Positions 27,438 through 38,310 of a stretch of DNA of 64,000 bases are shown in pieces. The position numbers were made by a program, and so were the translations under genes. Under the pieces are notes generated by a model. The model searched no databases and was not told the origin of the DNA. It saw only the letters and a program-made list of their open reading frames with translations. The DNA is from Saccharopolyspora phatthalungensis. Lineage in GTDB: Bacteria > Actinomycetota > Actinomycetes > Mycobacteriales > Pseudonocardiaceae. Each line of letters starts with the position of its first letter. Within the stretch, counting starts at the first letter, position 1. The stretch spans positions 3,393,501-3,457,500 of the forward strand of contig NZ_JACHIW010000001.1 in the NCBI RefSeq assembly GCF_014203395.1, read 5' to 3'.

Positions 27438-29282
27438 ATGCTGGGCTATCGCAGCGTTTTCGAAGTAGAGCAGGGAAAGCACGACATCCTGGAACTCACT
27501 CGGGAGCAGCTGCGCTCCTGGCTGGTGCACAAGAAATACGACGGCGACGCATTGCGCCTCGGCGTGCCCGCACGACTGGCCGAGGACGTCGATGGCGTCA
27601 TGCTCGAACGTACTGGCCGCGATGGCTCGTACGCACTGCGTGTGCGCGTCGTCGAAAACATGCCGGGAGGAACCTGGACTAGCCAACTGACGATTTTGAC
27701 GCCGGGTGGCGCGGATCCTGCGGTGGTGTGGCTCGACGTTTTCAACCCGGAAGTGCTGTCGGAGGACGATGACGAACCACGGCAACGCAGGCAGTGGACG
27801 GGCACCCCGAAGCTCGTTCGAGGTCTCCTCACTGTTCTTCCCGCCCGTGACGGCAGCGCGAGACTTGATACCCGCCCGCGCCGGTTCGTTGGAGAGGAAG
27901 CGCTCGAACTGGTCGACGTGGTCCGCGACCCCAAGCGCCGTGGGCCGGTCTACATAGCGGGAAGTTCCGCATTCCTCCCGCAGCAGTCCTGGCTCGATCT
28001 CGTCGCGAAGTTGCTCCGCCAGACTGTCGGTATCGGTGCCGGCTACGTGTTAGACCCCGACGCGACCAGGATCTTCTCGGAAGCCGTCGGAAAAAGCCAC
28101 GCGGTTCTGCCCGGGACGATCCGGACGTTCTTGCCAGGTGCGGAATTCGGTGACACGTCAGATGCCCTGCGGCATCGCGTGCTCAGCACCAGCCGCATCG
28201 TCGAAGATCATCCGCTGCGCTTGGCCCGGTTGCTTGGATGGCGGGCACGTGATCACGCGATCGAGAGCTCCTTGCCCAAGGTGCTGACTCGACTGGATCA
28301 GTACTTCGAGAAGCAGCTCGACCTGATCCTCGTCGGCGGTGACGGCGCGGAGCCAGTGGACGCGCGCGGTACCGGTGCGCCGGAACAAGTGGCGGCCGAC
28401 GTCGGCTTCCCAGGTATCCGGGCCGACCGCGTGGCAGTCGTCCCCCGAGACGCCGACCTGCTCTTGGTGCTTCGGGAAGAACTCGATGATGCGGACCTCA
28501 ACACCGAGCGGCTGCGCGAGATCCTCGCACTCGCGCGAAGCGGGCAGCGCGAGCAGGCAAATCGGCTGGCTCTTTCCCGACGATTCGAAGAACTGCAAGA
28601 ACGCAATGCGGAACTCCAGCGGTCAGTCGATGAACTCAGCAAGCAACTGGACGACGAGACGTTGGAGCTCGCGGAGGCGCGCGCCGACCTCAAGGCGGAA
28701 ACGGATACGACCCGGCACCTCCGTCGGGTCTTGCGCGAGACGCAACGTTGGGACGTCCTCTGGTCGCAACCTGAAGAATCCCTAGTCGACACGTTGCCAG
28801 ATTCCCTCGTTGACGTGCTGACGCGGTTCGAGGAACTGGAATACGTGCGGTTCACAGGTGACCGTGAGAAGACCTTCGAGTTAGCGGAACGGGACCGTGT
28901 GGGTGTCTGGGCTGGCAAGACTTGGGAGGCGCTGCTTGCGCTAGAGGACTATGCACGCGCATCGGCCGAAGGGCGATGCGACCGTGATGTCGACGGCTAC
29001 TTGCGCAACTTGCCCGACGACTGCCGCGGATTCTCGCCCCGCAACCACGCCAGGGACGAAAGTGAGGATGTTCGGAACAACGCCAGGCTCAGGTCCGCCC
29101 GAGTTTTGCCCGTACCTGTCGAGTTCGATCAGCGCGGTCGGGCATACATGGGAGCCCACTTCAAGATCGCCAAATTCGGCACGATCAGTCCGCGAATGCA
29201 CTATCTGGACGCCACCGCCACGACTGGCAAGGTCTACGTCGGTTACATCGGCGCGCACCTGCGCACGAAGATGACCAACTGA
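27438..29282 (+). CDS. Uncharacterised 614-residue coiled-coil protein in the defence island
   Basis: I do not recognise this protein. A beta-rich N-terminal segment of about 110 residues (FEVEQGKHDILELTREQLRS, then WTSQLTILTPGG and VVWLDVFNPE) is followed by a middle domain (GPVYIAGSSAFLPQQSWLDL, then YVLDPDATRIFSEAVGKSHA and IRTFLPGAEF). Residues about 355-435 are a long charged coiled coil (RRFEELQERNAELQRSVDEL). The C-terminal domain ends PRMHYLDATATTGKVYVGYI and looks like a compact beta fold. There is no Walker motif, nuclease motif, signal peptide or membrane helix. The ATG follows GAAGGAG. It lies downstream of hsdM and before a Beta-family gene, so a defence role is inferred from context. 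Confidence 0.85.
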   Translation: MLGYRSVFEVEQGKHDILELTREQLRSWLVHKKYDGDALRLGVPARLAEDVDGVMLERTGRDGSYALRVRVVENMPGGTWTSQLTILTPGGADPAVVWLDVFNPEVLSEDDDEPRQRRQWTGTPKLVRGLLTVLPARDGSARLDTRPRRFVGEEALELVDVVRDPKRRGPVYIAGSSAFLPQQSWLDLVAKLLRQTVGIGAGYVLDPDATRIFSEAVGKSHAVLPGTIRTFLPGAEFGDTSDALRHRVLSTSRIVEDHPLRLARLLGWRARDHAIESSLPKVLTRLDQYFEKQLDLILVGGDGAEPVDARGTGAPEQVAADVGFPGIRADRVAVVPRDADLLLVLREELDDADLNTERLREILALARSGQREQANRLALSRRFEELQERNAELQRSVDELSKQLDDETLELAEARADLKAETDTTRHLRRVLRETQRWDVLWSQPEESLVDTLPDSLVDVLTRFEELEYVRFTGDREKTFELAERDRVGVWAGKTWEALLALEDYARASAEGRCDRDVDGYLRNLPDDCRGFSPRNHARDESEDVRNNARLRSARVLPVPVEFDQRGRAYMGAHFKIAKFGTISPRMHYLDATATTGKVYVGYIGAHLRTKMTN

Positions 29283-29387
29283 GCCAGGTGACCGCGCTCG
29301 CCCGTTTCGATCATCCGTTCAGCCGACGCGGCCGTGCCCGGAACGTTCCTACGGTGGTGTGGGAGCTGTCCGGCGCGGGAGGTCGGA

Positions 29388-30470
29388 GTGGCGTACTCGG
29401 CCACGGTCGTGGTGCGGAGCAAGACCGGCGAGCTGGCGGCGCTGCGTGAGCTCGCACCGGAAGAGGCCCGGGCCGTTCGCATCTGCGTCGACCTGGTTTC
29501 GGACGGTCCTGATTTGATGAAAGGCTTGACCGCAGCCCTCGAACACCTCAAGAGAAACGGGCAGAAGCCCCTTCTCGATGTGACGAAGGTGCACTCGTCG
29601 AGTCGACTTCGGGACCAGCCCGGCGGACCGCTCGATCCAGTCGTGCGAAACATGACCGAAGGGCCCAACGGGCAATTGGCTCTCGATGCGGAGCTACCGT
29701 TCAGCCCTGTTGTGCCGTTGCGGATAGGGGATCGGGAACTGCGCGGCTATGCGATGCTTCGCGAGGCGTATGACTGCACGTTCGGCCTTCGAGTGCCAGT
29801 GACTTGCCCGGTCGGGGAAGCCCCAGAGCGGATCGAACGCCACTTGGCGGCTTTGCGGATCAGCGCCGACGCCGTTGAGCTGCTGATCGACGCCGGTTTC
29901 CTCGCGGGGAGCGCAACCGTGGTACGCGACTGCGGCAGACTCGCCACCGAACTGGGAACCCGATACCGTTTCGGATCAATCACGGTGGTGGGCGGTTCCA
30001 TACCGCCGAAGCGCGGAGAGCTTGCGCCGGGTGTTCTTGCGCGTCCCGAATTCGAGCTCTGGCAGCAGGTCAGGACCGGCGCGCCGGCTGTCCGCTACGG
30101 GGATTACGGGGTCGTCCACCCGGAGGCCGGTCAACCAGATGAGCCGAACAAACCGCGGACTCGCCCGAATCCCTACCTTTTCTACACGGGCCGGCGCCGC
30201 ACCCGTTTCGCTTATCGCGCGATGCTTCGCGACGACAAGAGACGACCGCTTCCTGGTGAAGATCCTGGGGCTTACTTCCGTGAGGTGGCGCAGGAGACGG
30301 TCGCGTCTGAGGAATACCAGCGGTGCGCTACCGGGGCGTGGGGGGATCGGCGGCTCCGGGACTGCTCCAACGGGGATGCGGTGGCCGCAAATTCGCCCGA
30401 CTGGATCGCGATCGGGACCTCCCACCACATCGCACATCTCGCGGCGCGCGGTGATCTGGAGGCCGCCTGA
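29388..30470 (+). CDS. Beta-family protein (T4 beta protein-like)
   Basis: About 360 residues of the Beta_protein family, named after a phage T4 protein and widespread near bacterial defence genes. Supporting features are the opening AALRELAPEEARAVRICVDL, the barrel-like repeats (AVELLIDAGFLAGSATVVRD) and the late RYGDYGVVHPEAG, followed by a basic NPYLFYTGRRRTRFAYR. No biochemical function is established for the family. GTG 29388 follows GGGAGG and gives MAYSATVVVRSKTGEL; the frame opens earlier, at 29334, without support. It follows the 614-residue gene at 105 bases on the same strand and its stop abuts that of plsC. Confidence 0.8.
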   Translation: MAYSATVVVRSKTGELAALRELAPEEARAVRICVDLVSDGPDLMKGLTAALEHLKRNGQKPLLDVTKVHSSSRLRDQPGGPLDPVVRNMTEGPNGQLALDAELPFSPVVPLRIGDRELRGYAMLREAYDCTFGLRVPVTCPVGEAPERIERHLAALRISADAVELLIDAGFLAGSATVVRDCGRLATELGTRYRFGSITVVGGSIPPKRGELAPGVLARPEFELWQQVRTGAPAVRYGDYGVVHPEAGQPDEPNKPRTRPNPYLFYTGRRRTRFAYRAMLRDDKRRPLPGEDPGAYFREVAQETVASEEYQRCATGAWGDRRLRDCSNGDAVAANSPDWIAIGTSHHIAHLAARGDLEAA

Positions 30471-31307
30471 TCAGGGGCGCCAGGGGCTGGGTTTGTCGAT
30501 GGCCGGGCGGGTGGGGTCCAGGTGGTGGGGTGCGCCGGGTTCGTCCGCGCGCAGCGGGACCAGTCCGGTGGCGATGGCGCGCATGATTCGGTCGCGGGCG
30601 CGGGCGGCGTCGCCGACCTGGTCGGCGGACAGGTCGCCGAGGTCCACCGGCGTTCCGAAGTGGACTTTCAGCTTCGGGCGGCGGCGGACGGCACGCAGCC
30701 ACGATGCGAACAGGATCCGCACGTCCTTCACGCGTTCCACGCGGAGCATGCCGTAGCACATGGCCTCGTGGGCACCCCACTGACTGATCGGCACCACCGT
30801 GGCCCCGGACGCCAACGCCATCCGGGCCACGCCGGTCTTCCCGCGTTCCGGCCACATGTCCGGTTCGAGGGTGATGCGACCTTCCGGATAGACCAGCACC
30901 GGGTGGTGATCGCTGGTCAGCGCCGCGACGACCCGTCCCAGGGCCTCGCCCGCGGTGCTCTTGCCGCGATCGGCGCGGACGTGTCGGCAAGCGCTAAGCA
31001 CCCTGCCCAGCACAGGAGCATCGAACAGCCCGCCGGTGGCAAGGAAGCGCGGGGCCAGCCGACGGGTCCGGCAGGCCGCGATCAGCACCAGGGCATCGAA
31101 GTTGCCGATGTGGTTGGCCGCCAGCAGGATCGGTTTGCCGCGCAGCGAATCCGGTACGCCCCCGGTGACCTCCAGCCGCCCGGTGAGCCCGATGACTGCC
31201 CGGTCCAACCGCATTAGCACACGCCACAGCAGCGGCGCGTCCCGGAACAATCTCTCGCGGTCGGTTCGGCGTGTCGGCTCGTGCGGACTGGATGGCAAGG
31301 CAACCAT
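30471..31307 (-). CDS. 1-acylglycerol-3-phosphate acyltransferase (PlsC-like)
   Basis: Membrane-associated acyltransferase of phospholipid synthesis, 278 residues. The catalytic NHxxxxD motif is NHIGNFD and the acyl-acceptor site is VYPEGRITLEPD. Lys/Arg-rich C-terminal sequence follows, with no obvious membrane helix, as in many actinobacterial members. ATG 31307 is the best start; its ribosome-binding site is weak. It is convergent with the Beta-family gene with no base between the two stop codons, and divergent from ftsK. Confidence 0.9.
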   Translation of the reverse strand: MVALPSSPHEPTRRTDRERLFRDAPLLWRVLMRLDRAVIGLTGRLEVTGGVPDSLRGKPILLAANHIGNFDALVLIAACRTRRLAPRFLATGGLFDAPVLGRVLSACRHVRADRGKSTAGEALGRVVAALTSDHHPVLVYPEGRITLEPDMWPERGKTGVARMALASGATVVPISQWGAHEAMCYGMLRVERVKDVRILFASWLRAVRRRPKLKVHFGTPVDLGDLSADQVGDAARARDRIMRAIATGLVPLRADEPGAPHHLDPTRPAIDKPSPWRP

Positions 31308-31418
31308 GATGATTGAGGATCCCACGCGCGGTGCCCGGGTTGGAGCGGATCGCCCGAAAAGACCTCCGACCAGTGATCTCCCGTGGCCGGTGTGACGCGA
31401 GAGGCGGGTGAGGATACC

Positions 31419-33935
<2,517 letters not shown>

Positions 33936-33937
33936 CA

Positions 33938-33977
33938 CGATTTCAAGGGAAACCGGCGTGTCGGTTTCCCCTAATCG
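33938..33977. repeat. Palindromic intergenic element, copy 2 (after ftsK)
   Basis: GGGAAACCG (33947-33955) pairs with CGGTTTCCC (33962-33970), with outer CGATT/AATCG arms. The 5' arm CGATTTCAAGGGAAA is identical to the element at 6422. It also serves as a plausible bidirectional terminator between the convergent ftsK and lldD genes. Confidence 0.75.
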
Positions 33978-33985
33978 CCGGGGAA

Positions 33986-35200
33986 TCAGCGGCGGAGGGT
34001 GGCGTGGGAGGCGTTGAGTTCGCCGATGGAGTGGACGCCCAGCAGCTGGAGGGTCCGGACGATTTCGGCGCGGAGGATGTCCACCGCCTTCTGCACCCCC
34101 CGTTCGCCACCGGCCATCAACCCGTACAGGTAGGCGCGGCCGATCAGGCACGAATCCGCGCCCAGCACGATCGCCGCGACGATGTCGGCGCCGCTCGCGA
34201 TGCCGGTGTCCAGCAGCACCTCGGCCCGGTCGCCGATGGCGTCGCGGACCGCCGGTAGCAGCTCCAGCATGGTCGGGGCCCGGTCGAGCTGCCGCCCGCC
34301 GTGGTTGGACAGCACGACTCCGTCGGCACCCAGCTCGACGACCCGCCGGGCGTCGTCGGCATTCTGGATGCCCTTGATGATCAGCGGCCCCTGCCAGAGC
34401 TCCCGCAGCCACTCCAGGTCGGCGTAGTTCAGCGCCGGGTCGAACATGGCGTTGATCAGGTCCTGCACGGTGCCGGACCAGTGGCTGAAGGTGGCGAACG
34501 ACAGCGGCTCGGTGGTCAGCAGGTTGAACCACCACGCCGGGTGCATGGCCCCGTCGGCGATGGTCTTGAGCGTCAGCTCCGGCGGGATCGTCAGGCCGTT
34601 GCGGGTGTCGCGCAGCCGTGCGCCGGCGACCGGCGTGTCGACGGTGAGTAGCAGCGCCTCGTAGCCGGCGTCCTGCGTTCGCTGCACCAGCTCGCGGCTG
34701 GCCTCGCGGTCGCGCCAGAGGTAGAGCTGGAACCACTTCCGGGCGGTAGGGGCGGCAGCGGCCACGTCCTCGATGGACGTGGTGCCCATTGTGGACAGTG
34801 CGTAGGGGATGCCGGCGCGTTCCGCGACGCGGGCCACCGCGGGCTCGCCCTCGTGGTTCATCATCCGGGTGAAACCGGTGGGGGCGAAGGAGAACGGCAG
34901 TTCGGCACGCTTGCCGAGCATCGTCGTACCGATGTCCACTTCGGACACATCTCGCAGCACCGAAGGGTGGAACTCGACGTTGCGGAAGGCCTGCCGGGCG
35001 CGACGCAGGCTGATCTCGGCTTCGGCGGCGCCGTCGGTGTAGTCGAACACCGCGCGCGGGGTCCGGCGGCGGGCGATGGCGCGCAGGTCGGCGATCGAAT
35101 GGGCGGTGGACAGCCGTCGCTCGGTGGGATTGAACTGCGGGGGTTTGGCCCGCAGCAGCGGACGGAGTTCGGACCAGCGCGGAAGTCGCCGCTTGACCAT
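33986..35200 (-). CDS. lldD: FMN-dependent L-lactate dehydrogenase / alpha-hydroxy-acid oxidase
   Basis: Flavoenzyme oxidising L-lactate or a related 2-hydroxy acid, feeding electrons to the respiratory chain. The 404-residue product is a TIM barrel with the N-terminal segment AVFDYTDGAAEAE, the FMN-binding LPFSFAPTGF and the catalytic VVLSNHGGRQLDRAP, which holds the active-site His and the substrate Arg. ATG 35200 follows GAGAGGGGAA; the frame opens earlier at 35251. A quinone-linked LldD is more likely than an H2O2-forming oxidase, but the substrate is not provable from sequence. Confidence 0.9.
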   Translation of the reverse strand: MVKRRLPRWSELRPLLRAKPPQFNPTERRLSTAHSIADLRAIARRRTPRAVFDYTDGAAEAEISLRRARQAFRNVEFHPSVLRDVSEVDIGTTMLGKRAELPFSFAPTGFTRMMNHEGEPAVARVAERAGIPYALSTMGTTSIEDVAAAAPTARKWFQLYLWRDREASRELVQRTQDAGYEALLLTVDTPVAGARLRDTRNGLTIPPELTLKTIADGAMHPAWWFNLLTTEPLSFATFSHWSGTVQDLINAMFDPALNYADLEWLRELWQGPLIIKGIQNADDARRVVELGADGVVLSNHGGRQLDRAPTMLELLPAVRDAIGDRAEVLLDTGIASGADIVAAIVLGADSCLIGRAYLYGLMAGGERGVQKAVDILRAEIVRTLQLLGVHSIGELNASHATLRR

Positions 35201-35304
35201 TCGTGTTCCCCTCTCGCCGGGCACCGCGAGGGGGACATTACCTTTTCGCACTGGCCGAAAGCAGAGTTCGAAGCCCGCGTTCCGCGGACCGCGCTAGGAC
35301 AGGG

Positions 35305-35874
35305 TCAGCCGGTCGCGCCGAGCCGCACGACCGCGCCCTCGGTGTTGACCGCGCGGTACTCCAACAGCGAGCCGACGCTAGAGACCAACGGCTGGATCTG
35401 CGCCAGATCGACGGCATGGGCGGTGGATCCGCTCGCGCCACCGAATTCCCGCACCGCGAAGTAATAGACGTTCGCGGTGCCTTTGCAGCCAAGGTCATTG
35501 CCGCAGACCGAGTACATGTCGGCCCGGAAGTTGTCGTCGATCCGCCTGCGGTTGTCCTCGGTGAACCGGTGCTGCTTCGTGAAGTTGCGGTAGCCGAAGT
35601 CGTGCCGTTCGCAGCTGGTGCGGAATTTGTAGCCCAGCGGCTCATTCGGAGACATTGAACAGCCGTCGGAGGACCAGTCCAGCTGGTCGGCGTGGGGCAT
35701 TCCGGCGCGGGTCGACGTGAACGAGTCGAGTGAGATCTCGAACAGGTAGTGGTCGGTGACCGTCTGCAGCTGGGTCTGGCTGAGTTCGGCGTGTGCGGTA
35801 CCCGCCGCGAGCAGCAGGGTCCCGGCAATGGCGGCGGTGGCGACGAAGCCACGGCGAGGAACGGAACTTTCCAC
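35305..35874 (-). CDS. Secreted prokaryotic phospholipase A2
   Basis: Extracellular lipase of about 189 residues from the bacterial PLA2 family (Streptomyces violaceoruber type). A signal peptide (RRGFVATAAIAGTLLLAAG, ending AHA) precedes the mature enzyme. The catalytic His-Asp pair lies in TSCERHDFGYRNF, and four Cys fit two disulfides. GTG 35874 follows GAGGAG and gives MESSVPRRGFVA; the upstream GTG 35904 is less likely. It lies downstream of nothing obvious and is followed on the same strand by lldD. Confidence 0.9.
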   Translation of the reverse strand: MESSVPRRGFVATAAIAGTLLLAAGTAHAELSQTQLQTVTDHYLFEISLDSFTSTRAGMPHADQLDWSSDGCSMSPNEPLGYKFRTSCERHDFGYRNFTKQHRFTEDNRRRIDDNFRADMYSVCGNDLGCKGTANVYYFAVREFGGASGSTAHAVDLAQIQPLVSSVGSLLEYRAVNTEGAVVRLGATG

Positions 35875-36141
35875 GGCTGGTCTCCTCGAATCCGAGCGGA
35901 TCACTCCCAGTGTTATAGCCGGTGCGGGTGATGCCCGCGGGACGCAAGAGCGTCGTACACGAGAACGGTTTACCCGATATTCGACCAGACAGGTGACGCT
36001 GTCGGCGAGGCTGGGGGTCCGTGATCGACCCTCGAAGTGATGTTACTTAGAGTGAAGTAGTGCCTGATAGCGTACCCTTGTCCTGCTTTTTGCGGTTTAC
36101 TTGCACAGAACGGCTCCAAAGTCGTAATAAGGAGGTGACTC

Positions 36142-37479
36142 ATGCTTCGTAGCTTCCGTCTGGGCAACCACAAGTCGTTCCTGGAGGAGCAGGAGCTGAT
36201 GCTCATGCCCAGCATCGACCGGAAGCGATTCGTACTTCCGGTGACCGCGATCTATGGTGCGAACGCTTCCGGGAAGTCCAACCTGCTCGATGGCTTGCAG
36301 TTCATGCGGTCGGCCGTGCTGTCGTCGTTCCGGCGCTGGGATGCCTTGGAAGGAGTTCCCCGCATGCGGTTCAGGTTGGACCCACGCGCGGCGGAGAGCC
36401 CTTCGATCTTTGTCGCTGAGTTCAGGGTTGAAGATGTTCCTTACACGTATGGTTTCACCCTGAACGACGAGAGAATCCTTGAAGAATGGCTGTATTCTTA
36501 CCCGAAGAACCGGTCGCGAAAGGTGTTCGAGCGCAGCCGTGATCAAGTTAAGTTCGGTAGTACGCTAGCGGAATCTCACGCTAAGCTTGAAGTGTTGGAG
36601 GAAATGACGCGGCATAATGCTCTCTTGCTTAGTGTTGCCATACAGTCGAACGTTGATTTCGCGAAGCCGGTGTATCAATTTTTTTCGAGATTTTTAATAT
36701 TTTCCGGCGTAGGCGCGGGTCCTGTCTCTGCATCGGCTGCACGGTTTGTCGATGCTCGTCCTGAGAACCGAGAAAGGGTAGTGGAACTTCTCCGGGTTGC
36801 CGATATGGGCATCACGGATCTGGTGATAGAAGAAAACGAGGATCCTTTTTGGCGACGTCGGCAGCGGGAAGTTGAAGCAAGGCTGAAAGCTGTTGAGTCT
36901 CAAGTTGCTGACTCGGGCACCGAGGTTGATCCGCGGCATATCGAAAACCTTCGGCGCGAACTGGATGAATTCCGCCAAGGTCCAGCGCGAACCGTTTATC
37001 AGATCAAGACAGTGCATGGTCACTCTGAATACTTGTTTGACCTTACTGATGAATCCCAGGGCACGCGTTCCTGGCTGCGTTTGATCCCCACTGCGCTGAC
37101 GGCGCTTGATCGAGGATCCGTACTGGTGGTTGACGAGATAGACTCGAGTCTCCATCCGCTGTTGACGGCTCGACTGGTCGGGTTGTTCCGGGACGAGCGA
37201 ACAAATCCCAATGGCGCCCAGCTTATTTTCACAACGCATGACACGAGTTTGCTTGGCACCATGCTCGACGGTGAGGTGCTGCAACGAGACGAGGTCTGGT
37301 TTGTCAGTAAAAAAGATTCGGGATCCAGCGATATATATGCGTTGAGTGACTTCAAGCCACGGGCTGGAGAAAATACTGAACGCAGGTATTTGCGTGGGAG
37401 TTACGGTGCCGTTCCATTTCTTGACCACGACGATTTCGTCGCTGCTGTCGGGGGCGGCATTGACCAGACGCGAAAATAG
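36142..37479 (+). CDS. AAA15-type ATPase (RloA-like)
   Basis: ABC/SMC-type ATPase of 445 residues related to RloA and OLD-family proteins. Walker A is YGANASGKSNLLD near residue 40; a central coiled coil (about 235-280) separates the halves. The late half has a Walker B-type SVLVVDEIDSSLHP and the D-loop/H-loop region IFTTHDTSLLGT. The gene is visibly richer in A/T than its neighbours, for example around 36680-36710, which marks it as acquired. A near-consensus AAGGAGGTGA lies just before ATG 36142. Such proteins usually pair with RloB, and only a stub of one seems to follow. Antiphage or restriction-linked function is inferred. Confidence 0.85.
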   Translation: MLRSFRLGNHKSFLEEQELMLMPSIDRKRFVLPVTAIYGANASGKSNLLDGLQFMRSAVLSSFRRWDALEGVPRMRFRLDPRAAESPSIFVAEFRVEDVPYTYGFTLNDERILEEWLYSYPKNRSRKVFERSRDQVKFGSTLAESHAKLEVLEEMTRHNALLLSVAIQSNVDFAKPVYQFFSRFLIFSGVGAGPVSASAARFVDARPENRERVVELLRVADMGITDLVIEENEDPFWRRRQREVEARLKAVESQVADSGTEVDPRHIENLRRELDEFRQGPARTVYQIKTVHGHSEYLFDLTDESQGTRSWLRLIPTALTALDRGSVLVVDEIDSSLHPLLTARLVGLFRDERTNPNGAQLIFTTHDTSLLGTMLDGEVLQRDEVWFVSKKDSGSSDIYALSDFKPRAGENTERRYLRGSYGAVPFLDHDDFVAAVGGGIDQTRK

Positions 37480-37597
37480 GCGCCGACGTCCGGCGCCGCG
37501 GTTTGAATACAAGTTCGGGCACGAACACCTCCACAACCCGTCGACCGGGATGTGGCAGCTGGTCGAAACGGTGGTTCTTCCTGGGCAGCGTCGTTAG
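37460..37597 (+). pseudogene. Possible rloB stub
   Basis: A TTG at 37460 overlaps the ATPase stop by 20 bases, as in coupled rloA-rloB pairs, and opens with TRRENRRRRPAPRFE, close to the basic RRxxRR start of RloB proteins. After about 15 codons the similarity ends and the frame stops at 37597, overlapping the argA stop. RloB is normally about 200 residues. It looks like a deletion remnant; the match is short, so this is tentative. Confidence 0.4.
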
Positions 37598-38124
37598 TCG
37601 AGGTCGAGGAGCATTCGGGTGTTGCCGAGCGTGTTGGGCTTGATGTTGGCCAGGTCGAGGAACTCGGCCACCCCGGCGTCGGCCGAGCGGCGCATCTCCT
37701 CGAAGACTTCCGGGCTCACCGGTGCGCCGTTGATGGTGCGGAAACCGCGGCGGCCGAAGAACTCGGTCTCGAAGGTCAGCACGAACACCCGCGAGAGGCC
37801 GAGTTCGCGGGCCAGGCCGACCAATTGGTGCACCAAGCGGCGGCCGATGCCAAGGCCCTTCACCGCCGGGTCGACCGCGACGGTGCGGATCTCGGCGAGG
37901 TCTTCCCAGAGGACGTGCAGGGCACCGCAACCGACGACGCGGGTGGGGCGGTCGGGTTCGGCCAGCTCGGCGACCCAGAACTCCTGGATGTCCTCGTAGA
38001 GCGTGACGAGTTCCTTGGCCAGCAGCACCTCACCAGCGTAGGTGTCGACGAGAGACTTGATCGTCCGCACGTCGGCGATGCGCGCTCGGCGAATCGTTAT
38101 TGTAGATGACGTATAGTCATTCAT
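37594..38124 (-). CDS. argA: N-acetylglutamate synthase (short ArgA, GNAT)
   Basis: Acetyl-CoA-dependent acetylation of glutamate, the first step of arginine synthesis; actinobacteria use a single-domain GNAT form like Mycobacterium Rv2747. The 176-residue product has the acetyl-CoA loop VKGLGIGRRLV and the C-terminal GRRGFRTINGAPV and KPNTLGNTRMLLDLD. It keeps the mycobacterial location between ftsK and pgsA. ATG 38124 sits within a compound palindrome of ATGAC boxes. A decayed copy of its 3' end lies about 80 bases upstream of its start. Confidence 0.9.
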   Translation of the reverse strand: MNDYTSSTITIRRARIADVRTIKSLVDTYAGEVLLAKELVTLYEDIQEFWVAELAEPDRPTRVVGCGALHVLWEDLAEIRTVAVDPAVKGLGIGRRLVHQLVGLARELGLSRVFVLTFETEFFGRRGFRTINGAPVSPEVFEEMRRSADAGVAEFLDLANIKPNTLGNTRMLLDLD

Positions 38125-38133
38125 GAAGTCATC
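38105..38133. promoter_or_regulatory. Palindromic boxes over the argA start codon
   Basis: Outer arms GATGAC (38105-38110) and GTCATC (38128-38133) enclose ATGAC-GTATA-GTCAT (38106-38120) around the argA start. It could be an operator; no known regulator is assigned. Confidence 0.35.
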
Positions 38134-38201
38134 GTAACGCCACGATCCCGCGGTGGCACTCGCTTTACCGCGCTCCGCACGTCACATCCCTCAGCCGCCG
38201 C

Positions 38202-38237
38202 AGCATGCGCGTGTTGCCCAGAGTGTTCGGCCTTGAT
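38202..38237 (-). pseudogene. Fragment of a second argA 3' end
   Basis: This stretch matches 37610-37644, the codons for PNTLGNTRML of argA, with five mismatches and one inserted base. On the minus strand one frame still reads RPNTLGNTRML. Looser similarity continues to about 38265. It is the relic of a partial duplication or of a former gene copy. Confidence 0.6.
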
Positions 38238-38310
38238 CGTGCGGGCGTCGCGGACTCGGCCCGGCAGGCTGGTGCGCGGGGCGTGGTGACCGGGACGTTA
38301 CGCTCGTCGC

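Noticed and set aside
18500..30470. BREX, DISARM or Pgl system
   Set aside because: No PglZ, PglX, BrxC or DrmA-type protein is present; the methylase, specificity and helicase genes are a plain type I set.
18500..30470. Integrative element with attachment sites
   Set aside because: No integrase, transposase or tRNA is present, and I could not see flanking direct repeats.
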